Origin: Ligula intestinalis
Lineage: Eukaryota > Platyhelminthes > Cestoda > Diphyllobothriidea > Diphyllobothriidae
DNA: 64,000 bases
Direction of reading: 5' to 3'
Assembly (NCBI GenBank): GCA_036362985.1
Contig: JAYGXS010000004.1
Span: forward strand, 66,604,064 to 66,668,063
Shown: positions 10,085 to 20,326 of the stretch, in pieces
Position numbering within the stretch: position 1 is the first letter of the stretch
How the letters are laid out: each line of letters starts with the position of its first letter
Made by a program: the position numbers and the translations under genes
Notes under the pieces: model-generated
Databases searched by the model: none
The model's input: the letters and a program-made list of their open reading frames with translations, nothing else
What the model was told of the DNA's origin: nothing

Positions 10085-12130
10085 AATATTCGTGCCTTTA
10101 TTAATGTTCTTTTATAGCACAACCTAAAAAACAAACTTTTTGTTCTGTGCTAGTAAATAGGATAGGAAAGACATATCCTATCCGGCAATCTGCATTTTTC
10201 CAAAATCCTGCCTCATTTTTTAACTATAAGGACTGCATATGCAGTTGTCCTTGCCAAAAAGCGTTTTGAGCCTCAAATCCACTTAACAGATAACAAAAGC
10301 AAGCCAAAATGTACGCCAATCTACCAACTCGATTTTCGCTCTCGAATATGCATGAACTCAGTTACTTACTGTACACGGGGTATAGAACTGCACCCATGCA
10401 TATTTTAACACCTATAGCACTGCTTAGCATTAGTACTACAAAGAAGAATCTGGAAGGCAATTAGATCGGTGTTCCCACATACCTGGGTGAATATATACCC
10501 GGTCTGCAGTGACAGGGAATGACAGGTGGTGAGACATTGTTGAACTTCGGTTCGATGAAGTGCTTACGACCCAGCCGGTAGAACCCCGGTGGTGGACCAT
10601 CTGAGACATCCGTGTGTGCGAATCCTCGTGTTTTTGGCCCTAGCTGGTGGTCATGGTTATATTTGGCTAAAGGAAGGCTAAAAAGCCCAAAATTGTTTTC
10701 TACCAAGTTACCGTCACATGCTTTCATCCCTTTTTGCATATTCTAGCTTGTCCATTTTTGGCCTGGCAGGTGGTCCCCTGTTCGGGACCCCTCTGCACCC
10801 ATACGAAATTTACTTACTGCGCGAAACCAATTACATCGATGTGCGCACATTTTTTCCTTGCTAAAAATCATGTTGAGCCTCAAATCGACTCAACATATTA
10901 AAAGAGCAAGACTAAATGTACGCTTAACTACCAACTCGATTTTCCTTCTCGAATTTGCACGAACTAGGTCACGTACTGTACACGGGGTATAGAACTGCCC
11001 CCGTGCACATTTAAACACCCATGTCATTGTTTAGTATCAGTACTACAACGAAAAATTGAGAAGCCTGTAGGAATTCGTCGCCCAGAGCACCTGCGCTGAC
11101 TCATGCTGCCCTTCGTGCGCTGAGCTTCGTTCGCTGGGAGCTATTGATCTTTCGCACTCTTCATGTCAACTCACCGCGTTTACACTTGTAGGAAATCGAT
11201 ATTCCTGCCTCACTTGCTTAGTGCCAGCCGATTGATCTATCGTTGTACAGCCTAAACTTGTCACATCCACACTTTTGAACTTGCACGGCTGGCCATCGTA
11301 CTCGGCGTCACTGCACAGCTTTTTGAGCATTTAAGTTGTTCGTATTCAATCAGTCTTCCCAGACTTGTTATTTGGGGTTCCTTGTGGTGTCTAGACAGCA
11401 ACTAGCCCTCAATGAGCAAATTAGATCGGTGTTCGCACCTTCCTGAGTGAGTATATACCTGGTCTGCAGTGACAGAGGATGGCAGATTGTGAGACATTGT
11501 TGAACTTCGGTTCGATGCAGTGCTTATGACCCATCTGGTAAGCCCCAGTGGTGGGCCATCTGCGCCATCCGTGAGTGCAAGTCCTTGTTTTTCTGGCCCA
11601 CAGCTGGTTGTCAGTGTTATTCTTGGCTGAATGAAGGCAAATATGCCCCAATCAGTGCTGTATCAAGCCCTTCTCAAACGCTGTCATCTCGCCCTCTCTG
11701 CTTCTTCTAGCTTGGCCGTTTTCGGCCTCGCAGGTAGTCGCCTGTTCGAGACCCCTAGCCAGGAATAAGCACTTAGTTCACTTCCTGCTTACATTGGTGT
11801 TGTTTTTAAGTAAAGCAAAAAACAAAAGGTTTTGTTTTGTGGTAGTAAATAACAAAGGAAATACGGCAGTCTCCGGTTTCGCCGAAATCCTGCCTTTTTT
11901 CTTAATCATAAAGACGTTACATGAAGCTCGCCTTGCTAAAAGGCATTTGGAACCTCAAATCCACTCAACATATCAAAATGGCAAGACTAAACGCATGTTT
12001 ACCTACCAACTTCATTTTCGTTCAAGAAATTTGCATGAGCTAGTTCATGTGCTGTACAAAGGGGTATAGAATGGCACCATTACAAACGTTGACACCCAGG
12101 GTAATTTTCAGCTTTGGTACGCCAAAGAAA
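10085..12130. repeat. Alternating A/B repeat block (A-B-A-[LTR-like]-B-A)
   Basis: Unit A occurs three times (10085-10450, 10800-11065, 11770-12130). Its marks are GAGCCTCAAATC(C/G)ACT, ACCAACTCGATTTTC and GTACACGGGGTATAGAACTG. Unit B occurs twice (10451-10795, 11405-11760), marked by TTAGATCGGTGTTC, GGTCTGCAGTGACAG and GACATTGTTGAACTTCGGTT. B ends with CCTGTTCG(A/G)GACCCC, which looks like an RNA polymerase III B box. The first B follows A directly, while an LTR-like insert separates A and B in the second round. This is best explained by local duplication of an A-B pair. Confidence 0.6.
11066..11397 (+). mobile_element. Possible solo LTR, copy 1
   Basis: A 332-bp segment beginning TGTAGGA and ending CTAGACA interrupts the A/B block. 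A second, diverged segment with related start (TGTAGGAG) and end (TTTGGGG..GTCGACA) is at 21587-21969. Both contain GCGC..CTCA words near the start. The TG...CA ends and isolation suggest solo LTRs. No matching 5-base target duplication was found, so the call is tentative. Confidence 0.35.
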
Positions 12131-12639
12131 AGTCAGGACAAACAGGCCTCACATGTTGCGACCTGCAACAAATGCTCATTTGTGGTTTGGTGCATGGCTG
12201 TCATCATCATGGCTCTTCATCAATAAATCTTTTGGTGCGTGAGACAGGTTACCGCTTTCCAATGAGATGTCAAATAACATTTTCTCTAAATTCGATGGCA
12301 ACGTGGCAGAAATAAAAGCAAAACAGAAGGGGCTATTTTAGTTTTGTTGTTTTCGTCACATCTCGCTATACTTGGTTTTGGGGTTGTGGCATATTTTTGG
12401 ATCATCATATTTGTTTTGAGTGCAGCTATCTCTATATTTAGGTTATATTTGCTTCTTCCCAGGTAAGAAAACCCTTTGCCTCTGCACGAAGATCCCAGAA
12501 CATACGCTCTCTTAATGCAGCAGATTCCCTAACTTACTTGGTGCGCTCCGATATATCCCGTTTTCCTTAAAATCCTTTGGTATTTCTAAATAATGCCATA
12601 GCAACTTATAAACCAAGGTATGTTTTCCTTTTAAGAAGG
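12131..12639. other. No gene seen
   Basis: Ordinary AT-rich sequence between two repeat blocks. No frame over 60 codons with recognisable content, no RNA gene and no terminal repeats were seen. Confidence 0.4.
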
Positions 12640-13192
12640 ATCGGCAAAAGTAGTTTGTGTATTGCACCTCATTTATTCCTTAGTCCCAGCATTTGTCATA
12701 CGGAAAGAGCGGTTATAGGATTTTTGTGGGTAGGGAAATACGTTGGGCAGGGAATTAAATTTTACGAAGTAAGTGCAAAGTAAGGAAAAATGTAGTCGAA
12801 CTTGTTTCCCGCGGCTGCTGGGAGTGAATTGTTCCGCATGTAAATTAAAGGTGAGCGCAAAGCTTCGCACTGTCAACTTTATTAATCTTGCTCCAGAACG
12901 GTAGGTTAAACCTCAGGTAAGTTGAAGTAGACGACCTCCTAACCATCATTCCTGTTTTTCAGGAATTTCATGAAACCTGCAATTTGATAATGTGTTTTTT
13001 TTGCAATGCGTTTAAAGATAATACCGATTGCTAAAATCTACAGATGTGAATCGACAACTTTTCTAAATACAATGAAAATGCATGTAGCAGTTATTAAAAA
13101 TATCTTATACTGCGCATCCTAAGTCAGTCCCCACCCAAAAAACCCTATAACCACTGTTTCCTTACGACACAATGCTGGGCCTAGGGGAATAG
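12640..13192 (+). repeat. Repeat family E, copy 1 (left part, split by gypsy)
   Basis: The segment is colinear with 35095-35690. Shared words include TTCCCGCGGC, GTTGTTCC(A/G)CATGTAAATT, GGTAAGTTGAAGTAGACGAC and CTCCTAACCA. Homology resumes to the right of the gypsy element at 17868-17915 (CTGTTGCC in both), so the 35.6-kb copy shows what the site looked like before insertion. No protein is supported. Confidence 0.65.
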
Positions 13193-13197
13193 AAGGT
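13193..13197. repeat. Target-site duplication of the gypsy element, left
   Basis: AAGGT directly abuts the left LTR and recurs at 17863-17867 directly after the right LTR. Five-base duplications are usual for Ty3/gypsy integration. Confidence 0.85.
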
Positions 13198-13532
13198 TGT
13201 TATGTCCCTAGTAAGTGGAAGAAGGCAAAGCCGGTCTGATCGTGAGGGTCTTAATGCAGGCTAACACAGAGACAGCAGAAGGATAAATCGCCGCGTCCAG
13301 TACAGCCCTTTATAAAGCGCTGGTCCTTCTAGACTGTTCCCGGTCTATCGGACGAGCGGAGTGGTTCTGGCGTGGTTCCCACGCCATGACACGCTCTGGA
13401 ACATCGCAGTGCACGCGGTGGTGGGCGTCACGTGTGCTCACGCCGCGCGCGGCCGGTCTGCCGGCATGGCTTATCTGGGATGCACTGCCAACTCTGGGCC
13501 CTGAGTGCGTCACCGTTTGCTTCCCTATAACA
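13198..13532 (-). repeat. 3' LTR of the gypsy element
   Basis: 335 bp, homologous to 17527-17862. Read on the minus strand it starts TGTTATAGGG and ends GGGACATAACA. Compared with the partner it has point differences and a short extra tract near 13425. The LTR should carry promoter and polyadenylation signals; CTTTATAAAG at about 13310-13319 would suit the TATA region. Confidence 0.9.
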
Positions 13533-13544
13533 CCTCCCGCTTTT
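13533..13544 (-). other. Polypurine tract of the gypsy element
   Basis: On the minus strand AAAAGCGGGAGG lies directly before the 3' LTR, the position and composition expected for the plus-strand primer of reverse transcription. One pyrimidine interrupts it. Confidence 0.75.
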
Positions 13545-13569
13545 GAAAGACGGACTTCATACTTCTTCC

Positions 13570-16230
13570 TGCTTCGATCCACGACGAGGTGTTTAGGCCG
13601 TTGTACTTTTCGATGACTATTTCGGACGGGCAGTGGTGATGACTTAGTCTCTAACCTGGGTGTCGGGAGTTCAAAAGTATCCCATAGCACTTCGAGTGCT
13701 ATTTGGCCATCTGAGGAGAATCTGCGTTTCAGCTGATTCGCGTGCCGTTTGATTCTCCCTGTTGGCGTTTCTACTTCAAAAACAACACCTCTCGCCTTTC
13801 TGACAATGTCCTCCATCCACGGTTTATCGCCGGGTTTGCACTTTCGAGCAAACTCCTCTTCTCCTTCGTGAAATTAGTGTTCTCGCGGTTTGGATGACTG
13901 ATCTTCGGGTTTGAGGTGCTGCAGCCTTACATCGAGTTTTTGACCCAAAAACCGCTCTGCTGGTGTTTGTCCATCCATATCACCTTTCGGAGTTCTTCTG
14001 TAGGCTAGGAGAAACCTTTTCAGGTAGTCCATTTTCACCCCAGCATCCTACATCTTTCTCATCGCTCTCTTGAACGTGTCCACTAACCGTGCTGCCTGCC
14101 CGTTTGATTGGAGGTGAAAGGGCGGTGACGTTACATGTCGGACTCCCCATTTTCGGCATAACTGTTGGAACAGCGATGATGTAAACTGGGTGCCATTATC
14201 GGTCACAATATCCTTAGGAATGTCATATCTAGAGATAAGCTCCTCCACCCTTTTTGCTGCGACCTCCGCGGTAGCTGCCGCAACAGCGAAAACTTCCAGT
14301 CACTTTGACCACATACCTACTACTACTAGAAACATTCGACTGAAGAATGAGCCAGCAAAGTCCATGTGAACTCGACTCCACGATCTTATCACCTCTGGCC
14401 ATGGCACAGGTTGTACTTTTTGGGGATTTTTAGCCTCACGTGCGCATGGGCCGCAAATTCGCACGAAGAATTCTACATCGTCATCGATTCCTGGCCAATA
14501 TACGTACCTCCGGGCCAGTTGTTTCATACGGGTCATGCCTTGATGTCCGGCGTGGAGTTCTCGTAAAACCTGTTGTTTATGTTTAGCTGGGATCACCACT
14601 CTGCCGTCATACATGATGTACTCTTCGGTTATATACAACTGATCCTTTCGGTTTCTGAAGGGCTTTATGGCTGGGTGTATCTTGTCTTCCCTGGGCCAAC
14701 CCGTCCGTATAAAGTCCTTTACCTGACATAATAAAGGATATGCTGAAGTGGTTGCCCTGATTTGTTCGGCTATGAGAGGTTGCTGTCGGATAACACTTCT
14801 AAACTCGTCGTCGTCTTCTATCAAAGTGCTTGTGACCACAATGTCTTCCTGGTGTTCGTCACCTCCACTCAGTCGTGACAAAGCGTCTGGAGCTCCAAAT
14901 TTCTGAGTGGGCACGTGCTGGATTGTGAAGTCATAACTCAGGAGAATAGTACTCCATCGTTGTATCCTTTTGGCCGCATACTGCGGCACACCGCGATTCG
15001 TGCCAACTAAAAATTGGTGATCGGTGTGAAGCGTAGTGTCTTCCGTAAATGAATTGATGAAACTTCTTTACTGCGAAGATGAGTGCCAGGGCCTCTTTCT
15101 CGATTTGACTATAGTTTCTTTCTGCTTTTGTGAGTGACCGGGTGGCATGCATCAAGGGCAGGGTATTTCCATCGGTACCTTTCTGAAGAAGCACGCCGCC
15201 TAGCCCATACTCAGATGCATCCGCCTGTACTATCGGTTCTTTGTCGGCTTCGAAATGTGAGAGCACAGTCGACTCACTTATCTTCGCCTTTATTTTGTCA
15301 CAGGCATCTTGACAGTCAGGGGACCATTCAAATTTCACATCTTTACAAAGTAGCCGGTTTAACGGTGGCTTTAAACTATGTAGTCCCGCAATGAATGGGG
15401 AGTAGTAGCTGACCAGGCCCATAAATACTTGTAGCTCTCAAACATTTTTAGGTACCTTCACATTCTTAAATGCGACAACTTTCTCTGGATCGGATGATCG
15501 TCCTGCCTCGCTTACCACAAAACCCAAGTAGTGAATTTCTGTTTGCAGGAACTCGCTCTTTTCCATGTTGATTTTAAGGCCAAAGTCAATGAGATTTTCC
15601 ATGACCTTGTCAAGTCTCTCGAGCAACTCCTCGTCCGTACGACCGACAACCAAAATATCATCCAGATATGCCACAGTTCCAGGGATATTCGTAAGCATGG
15701 TGTCCATTAACTGCTGAAAAATAATAGGTGCCGTCTTGACGCCATAATTGAGGCGGGTAGATTTGAAAAACCCCTTATGTGTGTTAATCGTCAGCATTTC
15801 CTGCGCTGCTTCATCAACTGGTAACTGTAGGTACGCCTCTGAAAGGTCAATCCTCGCGAAAAGTTTCCCTCCATTATGGGTGGTAAAAATGTGTTCTACA
15901 GTCGGCAAGGGGTAGCGGTAGTCTTCCAATGCGTCATTCAGCCCGGTCGAGTAGTCTGCGTATAGTATTATCCTACCGTTAGGCTTCTTTACGGCGACAA
16001 CGGGAGCAGCCCATGCTGAATAATTTGTGAGACATATTATGCCTTTCTGCTGCAAACGCTCCAGTTCTTCCTCTACCGCTGTTTTCAACGGCAAATGGGG
16101 CGCGTCTACTCTGTCTAAAGACTGGCTTTTTCCCAGGCTTTACCCTCAAGCTTACTGTAGTCTTTGTACACGTTCCGGCTGACATCTCCATCTGCTCGGC
16201 ATACTTCTGCTTCAGGTCCTCTTCTGTAAT
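13570..16230 (-). pseudogene. Gypsy pol remnant: RT, RNase H, integrase
   Basis: The polyprotein reads along the minus strand with breaks. RT: start of the fingers near 16130 in one frame, shifting at about 16090, then IILYADYSTGLND and AYLDDILVVGRT (catalytic DD intact). RNase H: VQADASEYGLGGVLLQ and YSQIEKEALALIFAVKKF. Integrase: HHCC finger (HAGHQGM...CGPC), HMDFAGSF and TDNGTQF. Stops lie at about 15436 (after KVPKNV), 14297 (after MWSK), 14045 (after RAMRKM) and 13874, and a frameshift at about 15000. The third catalytic residue of integrase is replaced: SNGQAARL stands where SNGQAER is usual. It was once a replication enzyme set and is now non-functional. Confidence 0.9.
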
Positions 16231-16232
16231 GG

Positions 16233-16727
16233 TTACCGCACAGCATATCTCCTGGAATGGCCGATTCGAGAGACCCAGTTGGGATATAGCCTTATTTCCA
16301 AGGAGATCAGTCTTCGACTTCGATACATAAATGTCAGACAGACAGGCCTTTTCCTCGAAAGCGATAGTGGCCTGGAAAACATCCTCAAAAACATTTGTGT
16401 ATTATTTGATGCCCAGGCACGGACGGTCGTTGGCTTCAGTTCTGGCGCTCCCAGGGCCTCCCACATGCCTTTACTAATTATCGTAAGGTCTGACGCTGTG
16501 TCAACCTGCAACGTAATAGGTTCTCCATCTAGACTGACCGTCAAATATTTTCTGTCTTCGCAACTGAGGACCTGTGATTCATTTTGGGTTAGGGCATTAC
16601 AGCTCTTTCTTGGACTGAGAGATTTGGCGCGACAATGGGTTGCCTTATGACCGAGTTGGGAGCACTTGTAACACTTTCTACTGCGATAAGGGCAATCGGA
16701 TAAAAATGCCATCCTCCACATTTCCAA
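16233..16727 (-). pseudogene. Gypsy zinc-knuckle and protease remnant
   Basis: The frame contains CYKCSQLGHKATHC, a retroviral-type CCHC zinc knuckle, and then LQVDTASDLTIISKGMW, the active-site loop of a retropepsin with DTAS in place of the commoner DTGS. DTAS also occurs in active relatives. A first knuckle (CWKCGGWH) lies upstream in a different frame at about 16690-16720, so a frameshift separates the two. Frame is lost again before RT. Confidence 0.85.
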
Positions 16728-17509
16728 CAGGCTCTTTTTGATTTCCTTGGGGAACTATAATTCTCCCTAGATTTGCTGGATTTTGCTTCGTACACACGCA
16801 CTGGTAAGTTGCTTGGGTCCCCGATCGGCCGAGTGTCGATTTTGCTATTCATAATGCGAACGCACTCCTCTGCTAACTCTTGGACCGTCGTTTCTGTTCT
16901 CTGATCTTATTGAGCAAGAAGGCGTGTACGGATGTCAGCGTCCTCAGGCAGCACCAAAGCTTTAATAAACAGGAGTGCTTTTATCTGCTGGCTAGTGGCA
17001 GTTTCTAACTCCGCTTGATGGTATGCATCATTCGGTCGTCCGGCTAGGTCAAAGTAGTCGTCCTCTGGCTGTCTCTCTAGCTTCAAACATTCGTAACGTC
17101 TGTGAAACAGCGACTTAGAGAAACTGAATAAAGACTTCAATTTCTTAACTGTGTCCGAAAATGATCTGTCAACCGGCTTCTCAGGTAAGACAAATTTAAC
17201 ATACCGTTCGTGTTCTCGTTGACCAAGCTTGAGCAGTAGAATCTCCACCTTCGTCTTATCCTCTAGTTGTTTTCCTTCTGCAAACAATGCTTCATATTTC
17301 CGGAACCAGGCCTCGAAATTCACACCGCTGTCCGGGTCGTATGTGAACTCAGTTATCCGGTCCTCAATCTGTTTTCGTTTGCTGTCTGTGGAGACTGGCC
17401 CCCAATTTCCTTGCATTTCTTTGATAAGTGCTATAATGCTTTCCCGCTGGGCATCCAGTACTTCTTTTAGCGTTTCTTTCATCTGTTCTTGGCTGATCAT
17501 GCTGTTCAT
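16589..17509 (-). pseudogene. Gypsy gag remnant
   Basis: The frame from 17509 reads MNSMISQEQMKETLKEVLDA, then LIKEMQGNWG, FTYDPDSGVNFEAWFRKYE, KLGQREHERYVKFVLPEKP and SLFHRRYECLKL, a pattern typical of K02A2.6-like gag. It meets a TAA after RLLAQ at 16904-16906, and the same frame then continues through ELAEECVRIMNSKID and RPIGDPSNLPVRVYEAK to the first zinc knuckle. One nonsense mutation thus splits gag. The start follows the primer-binding site within 15 bases, normal for such elements. Confidence 0.88.
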
Positions 17510-17524
17510 TCGGCCGCGTCACCA
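17507..17524 (-). other. Primer-binding site of the gypsy element
   Basis: Two bases inside the 5' LTR the minus strand reads TGGTGACGCGGCCGAATG. The TGG start (complement of a tRNA 3' CCA) and the position fit a primer-binding site. The tRNA used could not be assigned by eye. Confidence 0.65.
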
Positions 17525-17526
17525 GT

Positions 17527-17862
17527 TGTTATGTCCCCAGGACTAGTAAGTGGAAGAAGGCAAAGCCGGTCTGATCGTGGGAGTCTTTATTCAGGCTAAC
17601 ACAGAAACAGCAGAAGGATGAATCGGCGCGTGCAGTACAGCCATTTATAAGGCGCTGATCCTTCTAGACTGTTCCCGGCCTATCGGACGAGCGGGGTGGT
17701 TCTGGCGTGGTTCCCACGCCGCGGCACGCTCTGGAACATCGCAGTGCACGCAGTGCGTCACGTGTGCTCACGCCGCGCGCGGCCGGTCTGCCGGCATGAC
17801 TTATCTGGGGTGCACTGCCAACTCTGGGCCCTGAGTGCGTCACCGTTCGCGTCTCCATGACA
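17527..17862 (-). repeat. 5' LTR of the gypsy element
   Basis: 336 bp. The minus strand begins TGTCATGGAG and ends GGGGACATAACA. CCTTATAAATGG near 17643-17654 (minus strand) is a possible TATA region, and matches the position in the other LTR. It is flanked outside by AAGGT (17863-17867). Confidence 0.9.
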
Positions 17863-17867
17863 AAGGT
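17863..17867. repeat. Target-site duplication of the gypsy element, right
   Basis: AAGGT, identical to 13193-13197. Confidence 0.85.
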
Positions 17868-17935
17868 GCAAGCTATAAAATACTGTTGCCGAAGGATCAT
17901 TTCGAGAAGATGTCTCAATCGCTGGGACAGTTCTT

Positions 17936-17985
17936 TTATTCGCCTGAGGTTTCGAGATCAATCGCGGATTCATCACGAAAGACAT
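17936..17985 (-). ncRNA. Hammerhead ribozyme motif, near-complete
   Basis: The minus strand reads UCUUU, then CGUGAUGA (17970-17977), then a stem-loop II candidate of about 16 bases, then GAAAC (GAAA at 17950-17953), CUC, and AGGCGAAUAAAAGAA. GAAAC and AGGCGAAUAAAAG match the copy at 37405-37460. Outer stem I can pair UCUU with AAGA. The core box has an extra or changed base (CGUGAUGA for CUGAUGA), so activity is doubtful. It sits just beyond the gypsy insertion. Confidence 0.5.
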
Positions 17986-18339
17986 ATTTAGAGAGCATGG
18001 GACATAGGGATCGCTTCTTTATTTCTATAAGACCTTTCGGAACGCAATATGGGGCTAATTGTGTGCAGCAGGAATCTTCCTACTAAATTTATGAGAGTTC
18101 AAAAGAAACGCAATTACCTGTACACTAGATTGCCAAAATCATGAAATGTGAATGTAGAAAGTTAAGGGTGTGGTTTAACACGTGCCTCATTTCATTTCAC
18201 ATTTCATTTATTTCACATTTTGTTCATTTAATTGACTTGAGGCCACAAATGCTGTTTACTGAAAATGCATTCATTTCAAAAGGAACACTTGATTCGAATT
18301 GGGCCAGGTCAAACATTTCTTGATATCCAAGTTATTGCG

Positions 18340-18640
18340 AAATCAAGTTGGCAAACATATGTTTTCAGCAAATATTCGTCTGTTCAAAAAATTTGCAGGG
18401 ATAATGAAAACTGTACAGTTGGGCAAGGTTATTAAGGGGAGTCTGATTACAATTATTCGTTTACACGTCGTCCGCATGGCGAGGTCGGCGTGTAGAGGTT
18501 CCTGTGTTGGGGGAGGTGGATAGAGGGGAAGGGGGCGGTTGGGTTAGGTTGCGGGCTTTGATCAGAGGTCAAATATATGAAGCGATAATTGTTGCTATTT
18601 GTACGAAACGAGCGACTCTCACTGGAGGCTGGGGGCGAAA
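18340..18640 (-). mobile_element. PLE second class, 3' non-coding fragment
   Basis: Colinear with 38690-39000: GGCAAACATATGTTTTCAGC, AATTTGCAGGGATAATGAAA, ACTGTACAGTTG and GGCGAAATGCGATCG. At the right it changes abruptly into a SINE-like repeat at 18640. No coding part remains. Confidence 0.6.
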
Positions 18641-18783
18641 TGCGATCGCCTTCTTTACTATGCGGGTTCACATCCCGCCGAATGCCACGAGTTTCTGTCA
18701 AAATTGGATCAACTTAAAATTGAGCAGCTCTGTCAAACTTTCTAATAATTAAGTTAGCCTAGTAGTCATTCTGGTGTATTCTA
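18640..18783 (+). repeat. SINE-type repeat, left part, split by the mariner element
   Basis: CGGGTTCACATCCCGCC at 18663-18679 resembles a tRNA B box and T stem. After it come AAAATTGGATCAACTTAAAATT, then TAATAATTAAGTTAGCCTAGTAGTCATTCTGGTG, which matches 36540-36630. The match is cut at the TA of the mariner insertion and resumes at 20327 with AGAAAATCCTGCTTGA. Confidence 0.6.
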
Positions 18784-20324
18784 CAGGGTGCCCCACAAAA
18801 AACCCCTAAGTTTGTGATTGTTACGGCGGCCGGACCGCCCATGCCGTCACGATCGATGGCGGAGAAAACAGAACACCATGGGCCAGATCCGAAGTGAAGC
18901 CGCCCCCGTTGGTTCGCACCCGCATTCATGTCGCCCACGCCATGTTCCGCTCAGTGGTGAGGAGCACCCACACAACGTGGGTGGTGGTCGCAGAGGAGAA
19001 GGTTCTAAAATGCCCACCTGCGCTCCATATGCCAGGAATATTCTGGAAAGACGTGTAGACCCATGCCACAGCTGAGCAATTTCCAGCGCGAGGTCATCGT
19101 CCTATTCCGGAAAGAACATCCAACATGGGGGTTGCAGAAATGTCGGAACATTTTGCCTAAATTTTTTGGTGCCATTACAACTGACCAGTTTAGAGGTGTC
19201 GCGGCTGCATTCAAACAAGGTGGATCACCTGCAGCAAAGGTGCGTAAGCCTGGTAGTGGCACTTCTTGCAGGCACGATTCCCCAGCAAGGCGAGCAGTCT
19301 TGGAACTTGCCGTAACTCCACCAGATCATCACAGAAGACATTCAAGTCAACGTGAAATTTGTAAAGAACTGGGATTGTCAAAAAGGTATGTGCACAGAAC
19401 AATTGCAAAATCCAATTTAAAATGTTTTCGACGTATTCAATGCCATGTTTTAACTGAAGCACACCAGCAAGCTCGAAAGACAAAGTGTGATACCATGCTT
19501 CAGCGCTTCGGGGAAGGAGAAAAATGGAAACAGGTGTGGTTCTCAGATGAATCATCATTCTGCTTGTCTGCACCACTGAATAGGCAAAATGAACGTATAT
19601 GTCGTGCAGTGGAAGTCAAAACTGATATTCCTGATGAAGATTTGCTGGTGGAGATAGACAAGCAGCAAAAATCTATCATGTGCTATGGTGCTGTTTCCTG
19701 GCAAGGCGAAACAGACCTCTATTTTATTGAAGGAGATGCTACTGGGCAGGAAGGTGTTGCACCGAGTCGGAGAACGAAAAAAACTGTAAATCAAGTTGTT
19801 TACAGAGAGGAGATGTGCCCGCAGATGTTTACAGATATTGATCAAGTAATGCAGGGAGAACCCTGGACGTGGCAGCAAGATGATGCAAAGCCACACACTG
19901 CCAATGACACTGTCGCCTGGCTCCGAGTTACCACTCCAGATTTCATCACACCCCAGCAATGGCCATCCAAGAGCCCTGACCTGAATGTAATGGACTTTTG
20001 CATTTGGAGTGTACTCTTACAGGAGGCTCAGAGACGAAGAATAGGAATCACTGATATCAAGTCAATAAAACATGTGTTGATGGACACATGGAACAACATC
20101 CCTCTTGATGTCATTCGTCGAGCAGTTCAGAGCTGGATGGATCGCTTACGTCACTGTTCTGCAGTTAATGGACAGCATTTTGAGCGGTATCTGTAATTTT
20201 TTATTAGGTAACAGTTTGTTAATTACACAATAAAGTTGTTAGTTATAATTGTAATCAATTATTTTTATTTTTATAACAGTATAAACATGATCATAAATTT
20301 AGGGGTTTTTCGTGGGGCACCCTG
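18784..20324 (+). mobile_element. Tc1/mariner-type transposon, apparently complete
   Basis: A 1541-bp element bounded by TA duplications (18782-18783, 20325-20326). Terminal inverted repeats of about 29 bp begin CAGGGTGCCCCAC and continue into A-rich sequence and CCCCTAA; the two ends differ at about two positions. It contains one intact transposase gene. The sharp ends, intact gene and clean interruption of an older SINE-like repeat point to recent insertion. Confidence 0.93.
19063..20196 (+). CDS. Mariner-superfamily transposase (DD37D), intact
   Basis: A 377-residue uninterrupted frame encoding a cut-and-paste transposase. The N-terminal 120 residues hold helix-turn-helix-like DNA-binding sequence (LGLSKRYVHRTIAKSNLK at 103-120). 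The catalytic domain shows VWFSDESSF with D162, WQQDDAKPHTA with D273, and SPDLNVMDFCIW with D311. The gap between the second and third acids is 37 residues, so the triad is DD37D rather than the DD34D of classical mariner or DD34E of Tc1. The first ATG is used; an in-frame TAA lies 55 bases upstream with no other ATG between. AATAAA follows the stop by about 30 bases. No stop or frameshift was found, so it may be active. Confidence 0.93.
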   Translation: MPQLSNFQREVIVLFRKEHPTWGLQKCRNILPKFFGAITTDQFRGVAAAFKQGGSPAAKVRKPGSGTSCRHDSPARRAVLELAVTPPDHHRRHSSQREICKELGLSKRYVHRTIAKSNLKCFRRIQCHVLTEAHQQARKTKCDTMLQRFGEGEKWKQVWFSDESSFCLSAPLNRQNERICRAVEVKTDIPDEDLLVEIDKQQKSIMCYGAVSWQGETDLYFIEGDATGQEGVAPSRRTKKTVNQVVYREEMCPQMFTDIDQVMQGEPWTWQQDDAKPHTANDTVAWLRVTTPDFITPQQWPSKSPDLNVMDFCIWSVLLQEAQRRRIGITDIKSIKHVLMDTWNNIPLDVIRRAVQSWMDRLRHCSAVNGQHFERYL

Positions 20325-20326
20325 TA

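Larger units (their letters stand above)
13198..17862 (-). mobile_element. Ty3/gypsy LTR retrotransposon, K02A2.6-like, inactive
   Basis: A complete but dead 4665-bp element on the minus strand. It has two LTRs of about 335 bp with TGT...ACA ends, a primer-binding site, a polypurine tract, gag with zinc knuckles, protease, reverse transcriptase, RNase H and integrase in Ty3/gypsy order, and 5-bp AAGGT duplications. The LTRs differ by scattered substitutions and a short deletion. The coding part has several in-frame stops and frameshifts, and the integrase glutamate is lost. It inserted into repeat family E. Confidence 0.93.

Noticed and set aside
19211..19959. Minus-strand frames of 121 and 134 codons
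   Set aside because: Antisense shadows of the mariner transposase.
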